A stretch of DNA of 9,449 bases from DATGHS01 sp035307785 (GTDB lineage: Bacteria; Planctomycetota; Planctomycetia; Gemmatales; Gemmataceae). Position 1 is the first letter of the stretch. The number at the start of each line of letters is the position of its first letter. Below, one piece after another: positions 1 to 6,105 of this stretch. The notes under the pieces were generated by a model. The model saw only the letters and a program-made list of their open reading frames with translations, did not search any database and was not told the origin of the DNA. Made by a program: the position numbers and the translations under genes. The stretch lies in NCBI GenBank assembly GCA_035307785.1, contig DATGHS010000102.1, forward strand, positions 1 to 9,449, read 5' to 3'.

Positions 1-2
1 TG

Positions 3-419
3 CGGCCCATCCGGGAAGTAGTGGTGCCGGCGGCGGGGGCGGTGGTGCATCTGGAAGGATACGGGTTGATCAAGGTGTTTCGGATCGTCGCCAAGGACGG
101 GGACACGGAATACTGGGCCACCAATGACCTCCAGATGGATGAACTGCAACGGCTGACCTTGGCCGAGCACAGTTGGCGAATCGAGGAGTTTCATCGCGGC
201 CTCAAGCAGGGGACGATGATCGAACGTTGCCAAGCGCGGTCGGCCTGTGCCCAACGCAACCACATTGGCTTGGCGCTACGGGCCTTCCTGCGGCTGGAGA
301 GTTGGTGCTTTCGGACCGGCATCTGCTGGTTGCAGGCCAAGTGGGACATCACTCGCGACGCCGTCCGCGCCTACCTCGCCAACCCTCGCTACCAACTGAC
401 CAACGGAGCTACTGCGTAA
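3..419 (+). CDS. IS4/IS701-type DDE transposase, C-terminal part (cut by window edge)
   Basis: The frame is open from the left edge and ends at TAA 417-419, so only the last ~138 residues are seen. The stretch WRIEEFHRGLK contains a Glu followed by six residues and a Lys, the E-(6)-K signature of the third catalytic block of IS4-like transposases. It follows YWATNDLQMDEL, a strand/helix pattern common just before that block. The tail (AQRNHIGLALRAFLRLE, then RDAVRAYLANPRYQL) resembles C-termini I recall from cyanobacterial and planctomycete IS4/IS701 elements. The two catalytic Asp residues would lie left of the window. The protein would cut and join the ends of its own insertion sequence. 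A GTG at 21 is only an internal codon, not the start. I could not identify the element's terminal inverted repeat to the right of the stop, so its boundary is unknown, as is whether the copy is intact. Confidence 0.8.
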   Translation, partial: RPIREVVVPAAGAVVHLEGYGLIKVFRIVAKDGDTEYWATNDLQMDELQRLTLAEHSWRIEEFHRGLKQGTMIERCQARSACAQRNHIGLALRAFLRLESWCFRTGICWLQAKWDITRDAVRAYLANPRYQLTNGATA

Positions 420-458
420 CTCCTAACAGATATGAATGTCAGATTTTTCGTGTTGCTC

Positions 459-483
459 AAAAAAAGCGCAGTCCGCCTGCGCT
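459..483 (-). terminator. Rho-independent terminator of the GH13 gene
   Basis: Read on the minus strand this is a perfect 7-bp stem, AGCGCAG / CTGCGCT, with a 5-base loop, followed at once by a run of seven T. It begins 22 bases beyond the stop codon of the GH13 gene (505). It would end the minus-strand transcript. It also separates that cluster from the transposase converging from the left. Confidence 0.85.
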
Positions 484-504
484 GCATCGCCGTCAGCCCA
501 AATC

Positions 505-2373
505 TCACTTCGGCGAATCTTGGGACAGCACCACGACACTGTAGGGACCCAGGTCAGTCAAGCCGAACTGCGGCAGACCATCGTAGTCGCCGGGCAAGGC
601 GTCCAGCTCGGAAGGCGTCACGCCGGCATACTCTTCCGAGTACACCTTGGCGTCGGAATTGCAGCGCGTTTTCCAGCGTCCGCCGGCGGGCAGGCCAAAC
701 TTGTAACCCTTCCGAGTCGCATTAGAGAAATGGGCGATGACGACGACGTGGTCGCCGGGGCCGCCGTCGTACCAACGAAAGAAGACGATCACCTTATCCG
801 CCGGATTGACATGAACGACCTGCATCTTCGAGCCGATGAGCCCCTTCGTGTTGCCGTCGCGATTGAGCCGCAGGCGAATCAAGTCGCGGTAGAGTTGATT
901 GATGCCGACGAATGCGCCGAGGTTGGACCAGTCGAGTGGTTCATCGTCGCGGAACCAGCGATCTTCCAGGAACTCTTGCCCGGCAAAGAGCATGGGCACG
1001 CCGGGGGCCGTAAAGACCAGACCGGCAGCCAACGTGGACCGCTTCCGGGCAAAGTAGCCGCCGGGATTGTCGGGGGAAATCTCCTGCGGCACGCGGGCTT
1101 TGCCGTTCGCGACTTCGTCATGCGATTCGCTGTAGATCACCCGCTTGAAGGCATCTTGATCGTAACAGGCGGCCAGGGCGCTTTGGATGGCCTGCAGGTT
1201 GCGATCTTCGTCGGCCGGCGTGACGACCGCGGCGCGAACCGGATGCACGAAGGCCGCATCCCACTGCGTGAAGAACCCGGCGCCGCCGGCACCGGTGCCC
1301 TTGACGAGCCATTCGTTGTTCTGAAGATCCTCGGCGATAGTAATGCGGCCAGGAAAAAACTTTTGCACTTCGTCATTAATCCACCGCAGCAAGGACCAGC
1401 CGTCGGGCAGATCCTCGCTGGCGTTCGCCCCGCCGTTGATGTTGCGGATAAACGCCGTCATGTCGAAGCGCAGGCCGTCAGCGCGAAACTCCTTGAGCCA
1501 GAACAAAGCGTTGTCGCGGAGGTATTGCCGCACTTCGGCTCGGCCGAAATCGGGTCGGGTATCGCCCCAGGGAGTCTTGGCGCGGTGGTCGTTGTAAAAG
1601 TAGATGCCGCCCAGATTGTTCTCGCTCCAGCCGTCAAACTGCCATAGATCCAATTCGCCGGGCCCGAAATGGTTATAGACCACATCGACGATTACACCGA
1701 TGCCGTTTTGATGCGCCGTGCGGATCAAATCGCGCAACCCATCGGGGCCGCCGTAGCTCTCTTCGACCGCAAACGGGTTCGTGGTGTTGTAACCCCACGA
1801 CAGCGCCGTTGGGAATTCGGCCGGCGGCATCAGTTCGATCGCGTTGATGCCCAGCGCTTTCAAATAGGGCAAGAGCTTCTTGACCCCGGCAAAGGTTCCC
1901 GGCAAGTTCGGGTTGGAGCGAGCGAACGTGCCAACATGGATTTCATAAATGACCAATTCATTCAAGGGCGGAAGATGGAAGGAGTCATCTTTCCATTCGA
2001 AGTCGGAGCGCTGAATGACCGCGTTCTTCGAGGCATTGTTGATTCGTAGCGCGTGGGGATCGTTCTTGAGGACAGTGTTTTCGCCGTGGCTAATGGCGTA
2101 CTTGAATTCGTGTCCGACCTGCGCCTCGGCAACGTGGCCGGCCCAGCAGCCTTGGTCGTCGCGCTGCAGCGGATGGGCTGTCGCCGACCAATTGTTGAAC
2201 GAGCCGGCAACCGCGACCTTGGTCGCGTTCGGCGCCCAGACGCGAAAGAATACACCTTGGTCCTTGGGGAAGGCGCCCAATTCCGGGAATTTTGCCTCGA
2301 GGACGTCCACCTCGGGCGGAGGCGCCATTGGTTCCTTCTTCGGAGCGGACGGCGGCGAGAGGATTGCAGGCAT
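505..2373 (-). CDS. GH13 alpha-amylase-family enzyme, 1,4-alpha-glucan branching enzyme-like
   Basis: 622 residues from the ATG at 2373. It should act on alpha-1,4-glucans in the cytoplasm, since no signal peptide is seen. After a Pro-rich N-terminus, an E-set/CBM48-type domain is recognisable (FRVWAPNATKVAVAGSFNNW, residues 43-62). The GH13 barrel follows with all four conserved regions: DVVYNHFGP (230-238), GLRFDMT with nucleophile D304, ITIAEDL with acid/base E348, and SESHDEV with transition-state stabiliser D419. A beta-rich C-terminal domain covers roughly 520-622. The SHDEV form of region IV favours branching enzymes. Region I and FFTQWDAAF (367-375) also recall malto-oligosyltrehalose trehalohydrolases, so substrate and reaction are uncertain. 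The ATG was preferred because a weak AGTGA lies 8 bases upstream; a GTG at 2385 would add four residues and has no visible ribosome site. It is the last gene of a minus-strand cluster, 78 bases after the small membrane protein gene, and has its own terminator. Confidence 0.9.
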   Translation of the reverse strand: MPAILSPPSAPKKEPMAPPPEVDVLEAKFPELGAFPKDQGVFFRVWAPNATKVAVAGSFNNWSATAHPLQRDDQGCWAGHVAEAQVGHEFKYAISHGENTVLKNDPHALRINNASKNAVIQRSDFEWKDDSFHLPPLNELVIYEIHVGTFARSNPNLPGTFAGVKKLLPYLKALGINAIELMPPAEFPTALSWGYNTTNPFAVEESYGGPDGLRDLIRTAHQNGIGVIVDVVYNHFGPGELDLWQFDGWSENNLGGIYFYNDHRAKTPWGDTRPDFGRAEVRQYLRDNALFWLKEFRADGLRFDMTAFIRNINGGANASEDLPDGWSLLRWINDEVQKFFPGRITIAEDLQNNEWLVKGTGAGGAGFFTQWDAAFVHPVRAAVVTPADEDRNLQAIQSALAACYDQDAFKRVIYSESHDEVANGKARVPQEISPDNPGGYFARKRSTLAAGLVFTAPGVPMLFAGQEFLEDRWFRDDEPLDWSNLGAFVGINQLYRDLIRLRLNRDGNTKGLIGSKMQVVHVNPADKVIVFFRWYDGGPGDHVVVIAHFSNATRKGYKFGLPAGGRWKTRCNSDAKVYSEEYAGVTPSELDALPGDYDGLPQFGLTDLGPYSVVVLSQDSPK

Positions 2374-2429
2374 GATTGTTTTCACTTTTAGGGAGTAACC
2401 ACAAAGTAAACTGTTGGGCTGCTGATGCT

Positions 2430-2446
2430 CTCGTCTCTTAGACGAG
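2430..2446 (-). repeat. Stem-loop between the small membrane protein gene and the GH13 gene
   Basis: A perfect 7-bp inverted repeat, CTCGTCT / AGACGAG, with a 3-base loop. It begins 5 bases past the stop of the 73-residue gene. No T-run follows on the minus strand, so it is not a complete intrinsic terminator. It could be an attenuator or an RNA 3'-end stabiliser that makes the upstream genes more abundant than the GH13 message; that role is inference. Confidence 0.5.
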
Positions 2447-2451
2447 GCGGA

Positions 2452-2673
2452 TTACTTGTGTTCCAAGGCGCCCTTTCCCTGGTCGGCCGACTCTTGCAGC
2501 TTTTGCTTGCCCTTTCCGATATCCGATTCCAGCTTCCCTTTATCGATGTTCACCTCAATGCTCGGTCTTTCAGGGTCTGTTTTGTTCATCGAGTAGTTGA
2601 ACCAGCCGCGCCAGATGCCCACAGCGACTACAAGCAAAATGATGATCACCAACCCACCCAGTAACTTACGCAT
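2452..2673 (-). CDS. Small single-span membrane protein, function unknown
   Basis: 73 residues. A short basic start (MRK) is followed by one strongly hydrophobic segment (about residues 4-24). The remaining ~48 residues are polar and highly charged, rich in Lys, Glu and Asp (for example NIDKGKLESDIGKGKQKLQE), and look like an amphipathic helix. The expected topology is an inner-membrane anchor with a soluble tail on one side. The start is well supported: AGGTGAG lies just before the ATG, with GAGG 6 bases upstream. It lies 19 bases downstream of the GlsB-like gene and is very probably co-transcribed with it. I do not recognise a named family. Because of the membrane-stress neighbour, a role in envelope maintenance is a reasonable guess only. 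Confidence 0.8.
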   Translation of the reverse strand: MRKLLGGLVIIILLVVAVGIWRGWFNYSMNKTDPERPSIEVNIDKGKLESDIGKGKQKLQESADQGKGALEHK

Positions 2674-2692
2674 AACTCACCTCGTTTCGGAA

Positions 2693-2989
2693 CTACCACC
2701 ACCGCCGCCACGACCAGTGTCCTCCCCACGAACCGCGCCGCCAGCGCGTGTAGATGAGGATAACCACAAACGCTCCAAGGATTGGAAAGATCCAGACTTC
2801 CCAGGCACTGCCGAACCAGATCGGCAGACGCCCACGGACGAAGCCATAGAGGAGGCCGCCCGCAACGGCGCCGGTGATCCCCGCGAGAATGGTCCGCAGG
2901 AAGCCACCGGGAGAGCGGCCTGCGACCAGCCAATGCGCAATCAGGCCGACGATTAGACCGCACACAATCCAAGTCAGGAGGTCGCTCAT
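2693..2989 (-). CDS. GlsB/YeaQ/YmgE-family stress-response membrane protein
   Basis: 98 residues in the transglycosylase-associated-protein (YeaQ/GlsB) family, small inner-membrane proteins often induced by general stress; their biochemical role is not settled. Three hydrophobic segments are visible at about 3-22, 31-50 and 63-80. They are joined by the family-typical basic loop after the first helix (AGRSPGGFLRTILAGITGA) and Gly-rich helix faces (GAVAGGLLYG). The open frame extends to 3037, but the ATG at 2989 is chosen because GGAG stands 6 bases before it and the family normally starts with a short leader directly before helix 1. The C-terminus is odd: WRRGSWGGHWSWRRWW contains six Trp and four Arg, more than I expect for this family. 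It is the first gene of the minus-strand cluster; its promoter must lie in the 564-base gap to the right, but I could not pick one with confidence. Confidence 0.88.
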   Translation of the reverse strand: MSDLLTWIVCGLIVGLIAHWLVAGRSPGGFLRTILAGITGAVAGGLLYGFVRGRLPIWFGSAWEVWIFPILGAFVVILIYTRWRRGSWGGHWSWRRWW

Positions 2990-3190
2990 GATGGTCTCCG
3001 TCGCGGATGAGAACGAACCGTAACATTGAATAGGCAACTGCTTGCCTTACAGAGTGGGCATCCCAGCTATTCAGTACTCGTTTTCCGGGAGAAAGTTCAG
3101 CGCCTAATGCGCTCAGGAGTCCTTAGGTGCGGAAAGAGAGCAAAACGAGTGCCGAGTACACGCTTGCGCGAGGCATTTGGGGCCTTCCTC

Positions 3191-3211
3191 GGTTTCGTCG
3201 GCCACGAAACC
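3191..3211. repeat. Perfect 8-bp inverted repeat in the divergent intergenic region
   Basis: GGTTTCGT, a 5-base spacer CGGCC, then ACGAAACC. The symmetry is perfect. The spacing suits either an RNA hairpin or a binding site for a dimeric regulator. It lies about 200 bases upstream of the GlsB-like gene and 340 upstream of the propeller gene. No T-run follows on either strand, so it is not a terminator. Confidence 0.5.
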
Positions 3212-3305
3212 ATGAGCTGCCGACGACGCGATTTCAAGAATTGAAACACAATTGAGAAAGGGAAAAACGGGCATCGCAGGTTCCGGTGGAAACCACGGGG
3301 GCAGA

Positions 3306-3354
3306 CGGAATGACTCTGGCAGCAATTAGAATCATTCCGGTTTGCTCCTTTTTT
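3306..3354 (+). repeat. 8-bp inverted repeat followed by a T6 run
   Basis: CGGAATGA (3306-3313) and TCATTCCG (3332-3339) are perfect complements around an 18-base loop. A run of six T starts at 3349, 9 bases after the stem. The distance is too long for a standard intrinsic terminator, so this is at most a degenerate one, or the end of a small RNA or a relic repeat. Confidence 0.35.
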
Positions 3355-3553
3355 CACCTCATCCTTGCTGCTGGCGAGCGCCGACCCTGGTAGCACCGGT
3401 CGTTTGCCGGTTTCGAGGCGCGAGAGAGCCGGGGTGCGATGCCAATGCGTTAGGCCACCTGGGTCATTGTCAGGCATGCGTCTCTCACCAGTTCCTCATC
3501 GCCGATTGCTTACTCTGAGCGGAGCATTTTTATCCCGCGTGGAGGAGACAATC

Positions 3554-5002
3554 ATGCGCCCCACTTTGGTCCTGTGCTTCTTCCTTCTGGGAACCGGCCT
3601 GGCGTCGGCGGCCGACTGGCCTCAGTTTCGGGGGCCGAACAGCACCGGTATGTCGGCCGAAGCGCGCCTGCCCGACGAGTGGTCGGCCAAGACGAACATC
3701 GCGTGGAAAGCCAAGATTCCAGGCTATGGCTGGTCGGCACCGATCGTATGGGGCGACAAAGTTTTCGTGACCTCGGCAGTAAGCGACAAGCAAAAGAAAC
3801 CTGCGAGCGGTTTTGGCGGCCCCGGCGGGTTCGGCCCTCCGGGCGGCGGCCCACCCGGCGGCGGATTCGGCCGCGGCGGCTTTGGCGGCGGCAAGCCTCC
3901 CGACGAGGTGTACAAGTTCGAAATCTATTGCCTCAGCGCGGCCGATGGAAAGATCCTCTGGAAACAAACGGCCGCCGAGCAGAAGCCCACGATCCCCACC
4001 AATCCCACCAACACGTATGCGACCGAAACCCCGGTGACCGATGGCGAGCGCGTCTACGCGTATTTCGGAATGACCGGCGTGTTTTGCTACGACCTGGCCG
4101 GCAAATTCGTCTGGAAGGCGGAGCTCGGTTCTTATCCAATGGCCATGGGCAATGGCACCGGCAGTTCGCCGGCACTGGACGGCGGCCGGCTGTTCATCCA
4201 GTGCGACAACGAACAGAAGTCGTTCCTCGTGGCGCTGGACGCGAAAACCGGTAAGGAATTGTGGCGCACGAACCGCAGCGAGCGCACCGGTTGGAGCACG
4301 CCGCTGGTTTGGAAAAACAAAACGCGCACCGAGATTGTGTGCGTCGGCAGCCCCAGCGTGCGTTCCTATGACCCGGCCACCGGCAAGCAGCTTTGGGAAA
4401 TGAGCGGCGTGAACGGCCAGATCAAGGCGTCGCCGGTGGCCACCGAAGAGATGCTGTATGTCGGCTCGGGCGGCGGTCCCGGTGGGATGGGCATGGGTGG
4501 CGGTGGATTCGGGCCTCCGGGCGGCGGACGGCCAGGTGGCAACGGCGGCGGGTTCGGCGGCGGCGCTCGGCCTTTCTTCGCCATCAAGCCAGGCGGCAGC
4601 GGCACCATCACTCTCAAGGACGGCGAGAAGTCGAACGAGTATGTTTTGTGGAAGCTGCCCCAGGCCGGGCCTGCCACCCCTTCGCCACTGATTTACGACG
4701 GCTACCTGTACGTCCTCGAAGATCGCGGCGGCCTTGTCAGCTGTTACGATCCGAAGACCGGCAAGCAGCTTTACAAAGAGCGAATTCCCGGCGCCCGCGG
4801 CTTCACTTCGTCCCCCTGGGCTTGCGACGGCAAGGTCTTTTGCCTCGACGACAGCGGCACCACCCACGTGCTGAAAGCCGGTCCGGAATACAAGGTTCTG
4901 GGCAAGAACAAGATCGATGAGATGTGCTGGTCCACACCGGCTGTAACGGGCGACTCGCTCTTCCTGCGGACCGTCGAGAACGTGTATTGCATTCGCAAAT
5001 AG
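3554..5002 (+). CDS. Secreted PQQ-binding-like beta-propeller repeat protein
   Basis: 482 residues. A Sec signal peptide (MRPTLVLCFFLLGTGLASA, 1-19) precedes ADWPQFRGPNSTG, the standard opening of planctomycete PQQ-like propeller proteins. Repeated blade signatures follow, each a strand pair ending in a short Asp/Gly turn and Trp: SAADGKILWKQ (~128-138), LAGKFVWKAE (~181-190), DAKTGKELWRT (~229-239), DPATGKQLWEM (~273-283) and DPKTGKQLYKE (~399-409). The fold is that of BamB and quinoprotein propellers. No quinoprotein catalytic residues can be assigned, so a binding or scaffold role outside the cytoplasm is likelier than an enzyme activity. Two Gly/Pro-rich inserts (residues ~86-116 and ~305-339) interrupt two blades. 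Start choice is firm: GGAGGAG stands 6 bases before this ATG, and the signal peptide begins exactly there although the frame is open further upstream. It appears monocistronic. Confidence 0.93.
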   Translation: MRPTLVLCFFLLGTGLASAADWPQFRGPNSTGMSAEARLPDEWSAKTNIAWKAKIPGYGWSAPIVWGDKVFVTSAVSDKQKKPASGFGGPGGFGPPGGGPPGGGFGRGGFGGGKPPDEVYKFEIYCLSAADGKILWKQTAAEQKPTIPTNPTNTYATETPVTDGERVYAYFGMTGVFCYDLAGKFVWKAELGSYPMAMGNGTGSSPALDGGRLFIQCDNEQKSFLVALDAKTGKELWRTNRSERTGWSTPLVWKNKTRTEIVCVGSPSVRSYDPATGKQLWEMSGVNGQIKASPVATEEMLYVGSGGGPGGMGMGGGGFGPPGGGRPGGNGGGFGGGARPFFAIKPGGSGTITLKDGEKSNEYVLWKLPQAGPATPSPLIYDGYLYVLEDRGGLVSCYDPKTGKQLYKERIPGARGFTSSPWACDGKVFCLDDSGTTHVLKAGPEYKVLGKNKIDEMCWSTPAVTGDSLFLRTVENVYCIRK

Positions 5003-5295
5003 CAGCCCGCGGAATCCGGGAGACTAAGCGGGAAGCCTCCATTCCGAGCGCGCTCGCGCGGCTTAATCCGCCGCCGGTCCCACCTCCAGCTTTCGGCCCA
5101 ACGCCTCGGCCCATTTGTGCGATCAAGATTTGGAGCAATCCGAAGATTCTTGGCGTCGGCTTTCTTCTCGATGAACTTCCTCAACGCAACTACGCGCTGC
5201 CGCACCGGCATTTTCGACCTATGCTTGCGTGTCGGGCCGCATTGGGTCGATAATTCACCGACCTGCCGTCGCCCCGCACCACACCGAGGCAATCG
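5003..5295. other. Intergenic region, possible decayed coding patch on the minus strand
   Basis: 293 bases between two plus-strand genes. It contains a 12-bp palindrome, CGAGCGCGCTCG, at 5045-5056. No intrinsic terminator is obvious after the propeller gene; the best stem is CCCGC/GCGGG at 5006-5032 with no T-run. The minus strand reads open across the gap with patches that look protein-like in different frames (RQRVVALRKFIEKKADAKNL, then LIAQMGRGVGPKAGGGTGGG after a frame change). This could be a relic gene or chance. Confidence 0.35.
5225..5254 (+). promoter_or_regulatory. Candidate sigma-70-type promoter of the secreted helical protein
   Basis: TTGCGT (5225-5230), an 18-base spacer and GATAAT (5249-5254). 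The -10 box matches the consensus at 5 of 6 bases and the -35 at 3 of 6. The implied start near 5261 leaves a leader of about 35 bases before the ATG at 5296. Confidence 0.4.
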
Positions 5296-5961
5296 ATGAC
5301 TTCCACTTCGCGCTTGGTGCTCGCCGCCGCCTGGTTGCTTTCAATCTCCACGGCCGCGCTCGCCAACGATGCCGAGAAGCGCTGCGTGTATTCGGCGCCC
5401 AATATCCTGACGTTTTTTACCGCTGAAATGAAGGCCGAGCTGAAAATCACACCGGACCAGGAGCGCAGTCTCAAGGGCAGCGAGGAGCGGCGGACGCAGA
5501 TTTGGCAGCGCTACAGTAAAGCCTGCGGCGAAGTTGCGAATTCCAAGCTCTCTGAGCGCGAGAAGAACGCGAAGTTGCGGGGCCTCGAAATTCAGGTGGT
5601 TGATGACTTGTGCAAGGTGTACAGCGAAACGCTTTGGCCCGCCCAGCTCAAGCGGATGAAGCAGATTGTCTTGCAGGTGCGCGGGATGGAGATCTTCGAT
5701 TACCCGGAAATTCGCTCGGCATTGAAAATGGGCGATCCGGAGGTCCGGGAACTTCAGTCGGCCTACGGCAAACTGGCGACCGAATACACGGCGCAGCTGC
5801 GCGCGGACGTGGAGGCGAAGAAGATCACGAATCAAGAAGCTGCACGAAAATTAATCAGGCTGACTTTTAGCGTGCCGAAGAAGGTTCGGGAAACCCTGAG
5901 CAAGGAGCAACAGAGGATACTCGATGACCTGCTCGGCGAGAAGTACGTCGACAAGAAGTGA
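5296..5961 (+). CDS. Secreted helical protein with LTPxQ-like motifs, function unknown
   Basis: 221 residues. A signal peptide (about 1-23, ending AALA before NDAEK) directs export. The mature part is almost all charged helix. Three motifs of the type hydrophobic-x-x-x-Gln-x-x-hydrophobic stand out: ITPDQERSL (51-59), LWPAQLKRM (113-121) and LSKEQQRIL (201-209). The last is followed by DDLLGEKY, close to the LTPEQ...LLGEPF endings I recall for many planctomycete secreted proteins. The arrangement is reminiscent of Spy/CpxP-type LTxxQ periplasmic proteins, but membership cannot be shown by eye. GAGG lies 6 bases before the ATG and supports the start. It is monocistronic, with a candidate promoter upstream and a terminator 145 bases after its stop. 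Two Cys residues (30 and 77) in the mature part could form a disulfide. Confidence 0.85.
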   Translation: MTSTSRLVLAAAWLLSISTAALANDAEKRCVYSAPNILTFFTAEMKAELKITPDQERSLKGSEERRTQIWQRYSKACGEVANSKLSEREKNAKLRGLEIQVVDDLCKVYSETLWPAQLKRMKQIVLQVRGMEIFDYPEIRSALKMGDPEVRELQSAYGKLATEYTAQLRADVEAKKITNQEAARKLIRLTFSVPKKVRETLSKEQQRILDDLLGEKYVDKK

Positions 5962-5964
5962 ATC

Positions 5965-5986
5965 GGTCGGGCTGGGAAGCCTGACC
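5965..5986 (+). repeat. REP-like hairpin with GNRA loop just after the stop codon
   Basis: A 9-bp stem, GGTCGGGCT / AGCCTGACC, contains one G-T wobble and is closed by the loop GGGA, which fits the GNRA class. It starts 3 bases past the stop of the secreted helical protein. The opposite strand reads GGTCAGGCTTCCCAGCCCGACC. Sequences of the form GTCAGGCTTnCCAGCCTGAC recur between genes in planctomycete genomes as I remember them, so this is probably one copy of a dispersed repeat. No T-run follows. Confidence 0.55.
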
Positions 5987-6105
5987 TACAGGGCTCGAAT
6001 TTGCCCCGGCCACCGAGGGCGCGTCCGCCGGTTGCACGATTCTTCGACGCACGCCTGCGCCACGACTCAAATTCCGCTAACAGTAGCCACGACACCTGAC
6101 CAATT

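Larger units (their letters stand above)
2990..3553. other. Intergenic region between divergent genes, with several dyads and no convincing gene
   Basis: 564 bases separate the GlsB-like gene (minus) from the propeller gene (plus). It should contain the promoters of both. The frame upstream of 3554 stays open back to 3365, but the translation there is basic and low in protein character, and a strong ribosome site at 3541-3547 fixes the real start at 3554. A minus-strand open frame covering 3097-3477 has no family-like features. Four dyads are seen: 3032-3047 (AGGCAA/TTGCCT), 3191-3211, 3232-3246 (TTTCAA/TTGAAA) and 3306-3339. A segment at about 3410-3440 (CGAGAGAGCCGGGGTGCG) resembles a dispersed intergenic repeat I associate with planctomycetes. 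A weak promoter for the plus gene could be TTGCTT at 3506-3511 with TTTTAT at 3528-3533. Confidence 0.6.

Noticed and set aside
436..1647. 403-residue plus-strand open frame
   Set aside because: It lies opposite the GH13 gene, whose catalytic motifs are intact; the translation has no family features and is the usual complement of GC-rich coding DNA.
2990..3037. 16-residue N-terminal extension of the GlsB-like protein
   Set aside because: A GGAG ribosome site precedes the ATG at 2989 and the first membrane helix follows it directly.
3365..3553. N-terminal extension of the propeller protein
   Set aside because: The frame is open, but the signal peptide begins at 3554 and GGAGGAG stands just before that ATG; the extension is basic and unstructured.
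3530..4867. 445-residue minus-strand open frame
   Set aside because: It is the complement of the propeller gene, whose signal peptide, repeats and ribosome site are clear.
5045..5056. 12-bp palindrome CGAGCGCGCTCG as an operator
   Set aside because: It is GC-only apart from two positions, far from any promoter I can place, and such palindromes are expected by chance in GC-rich DNA.
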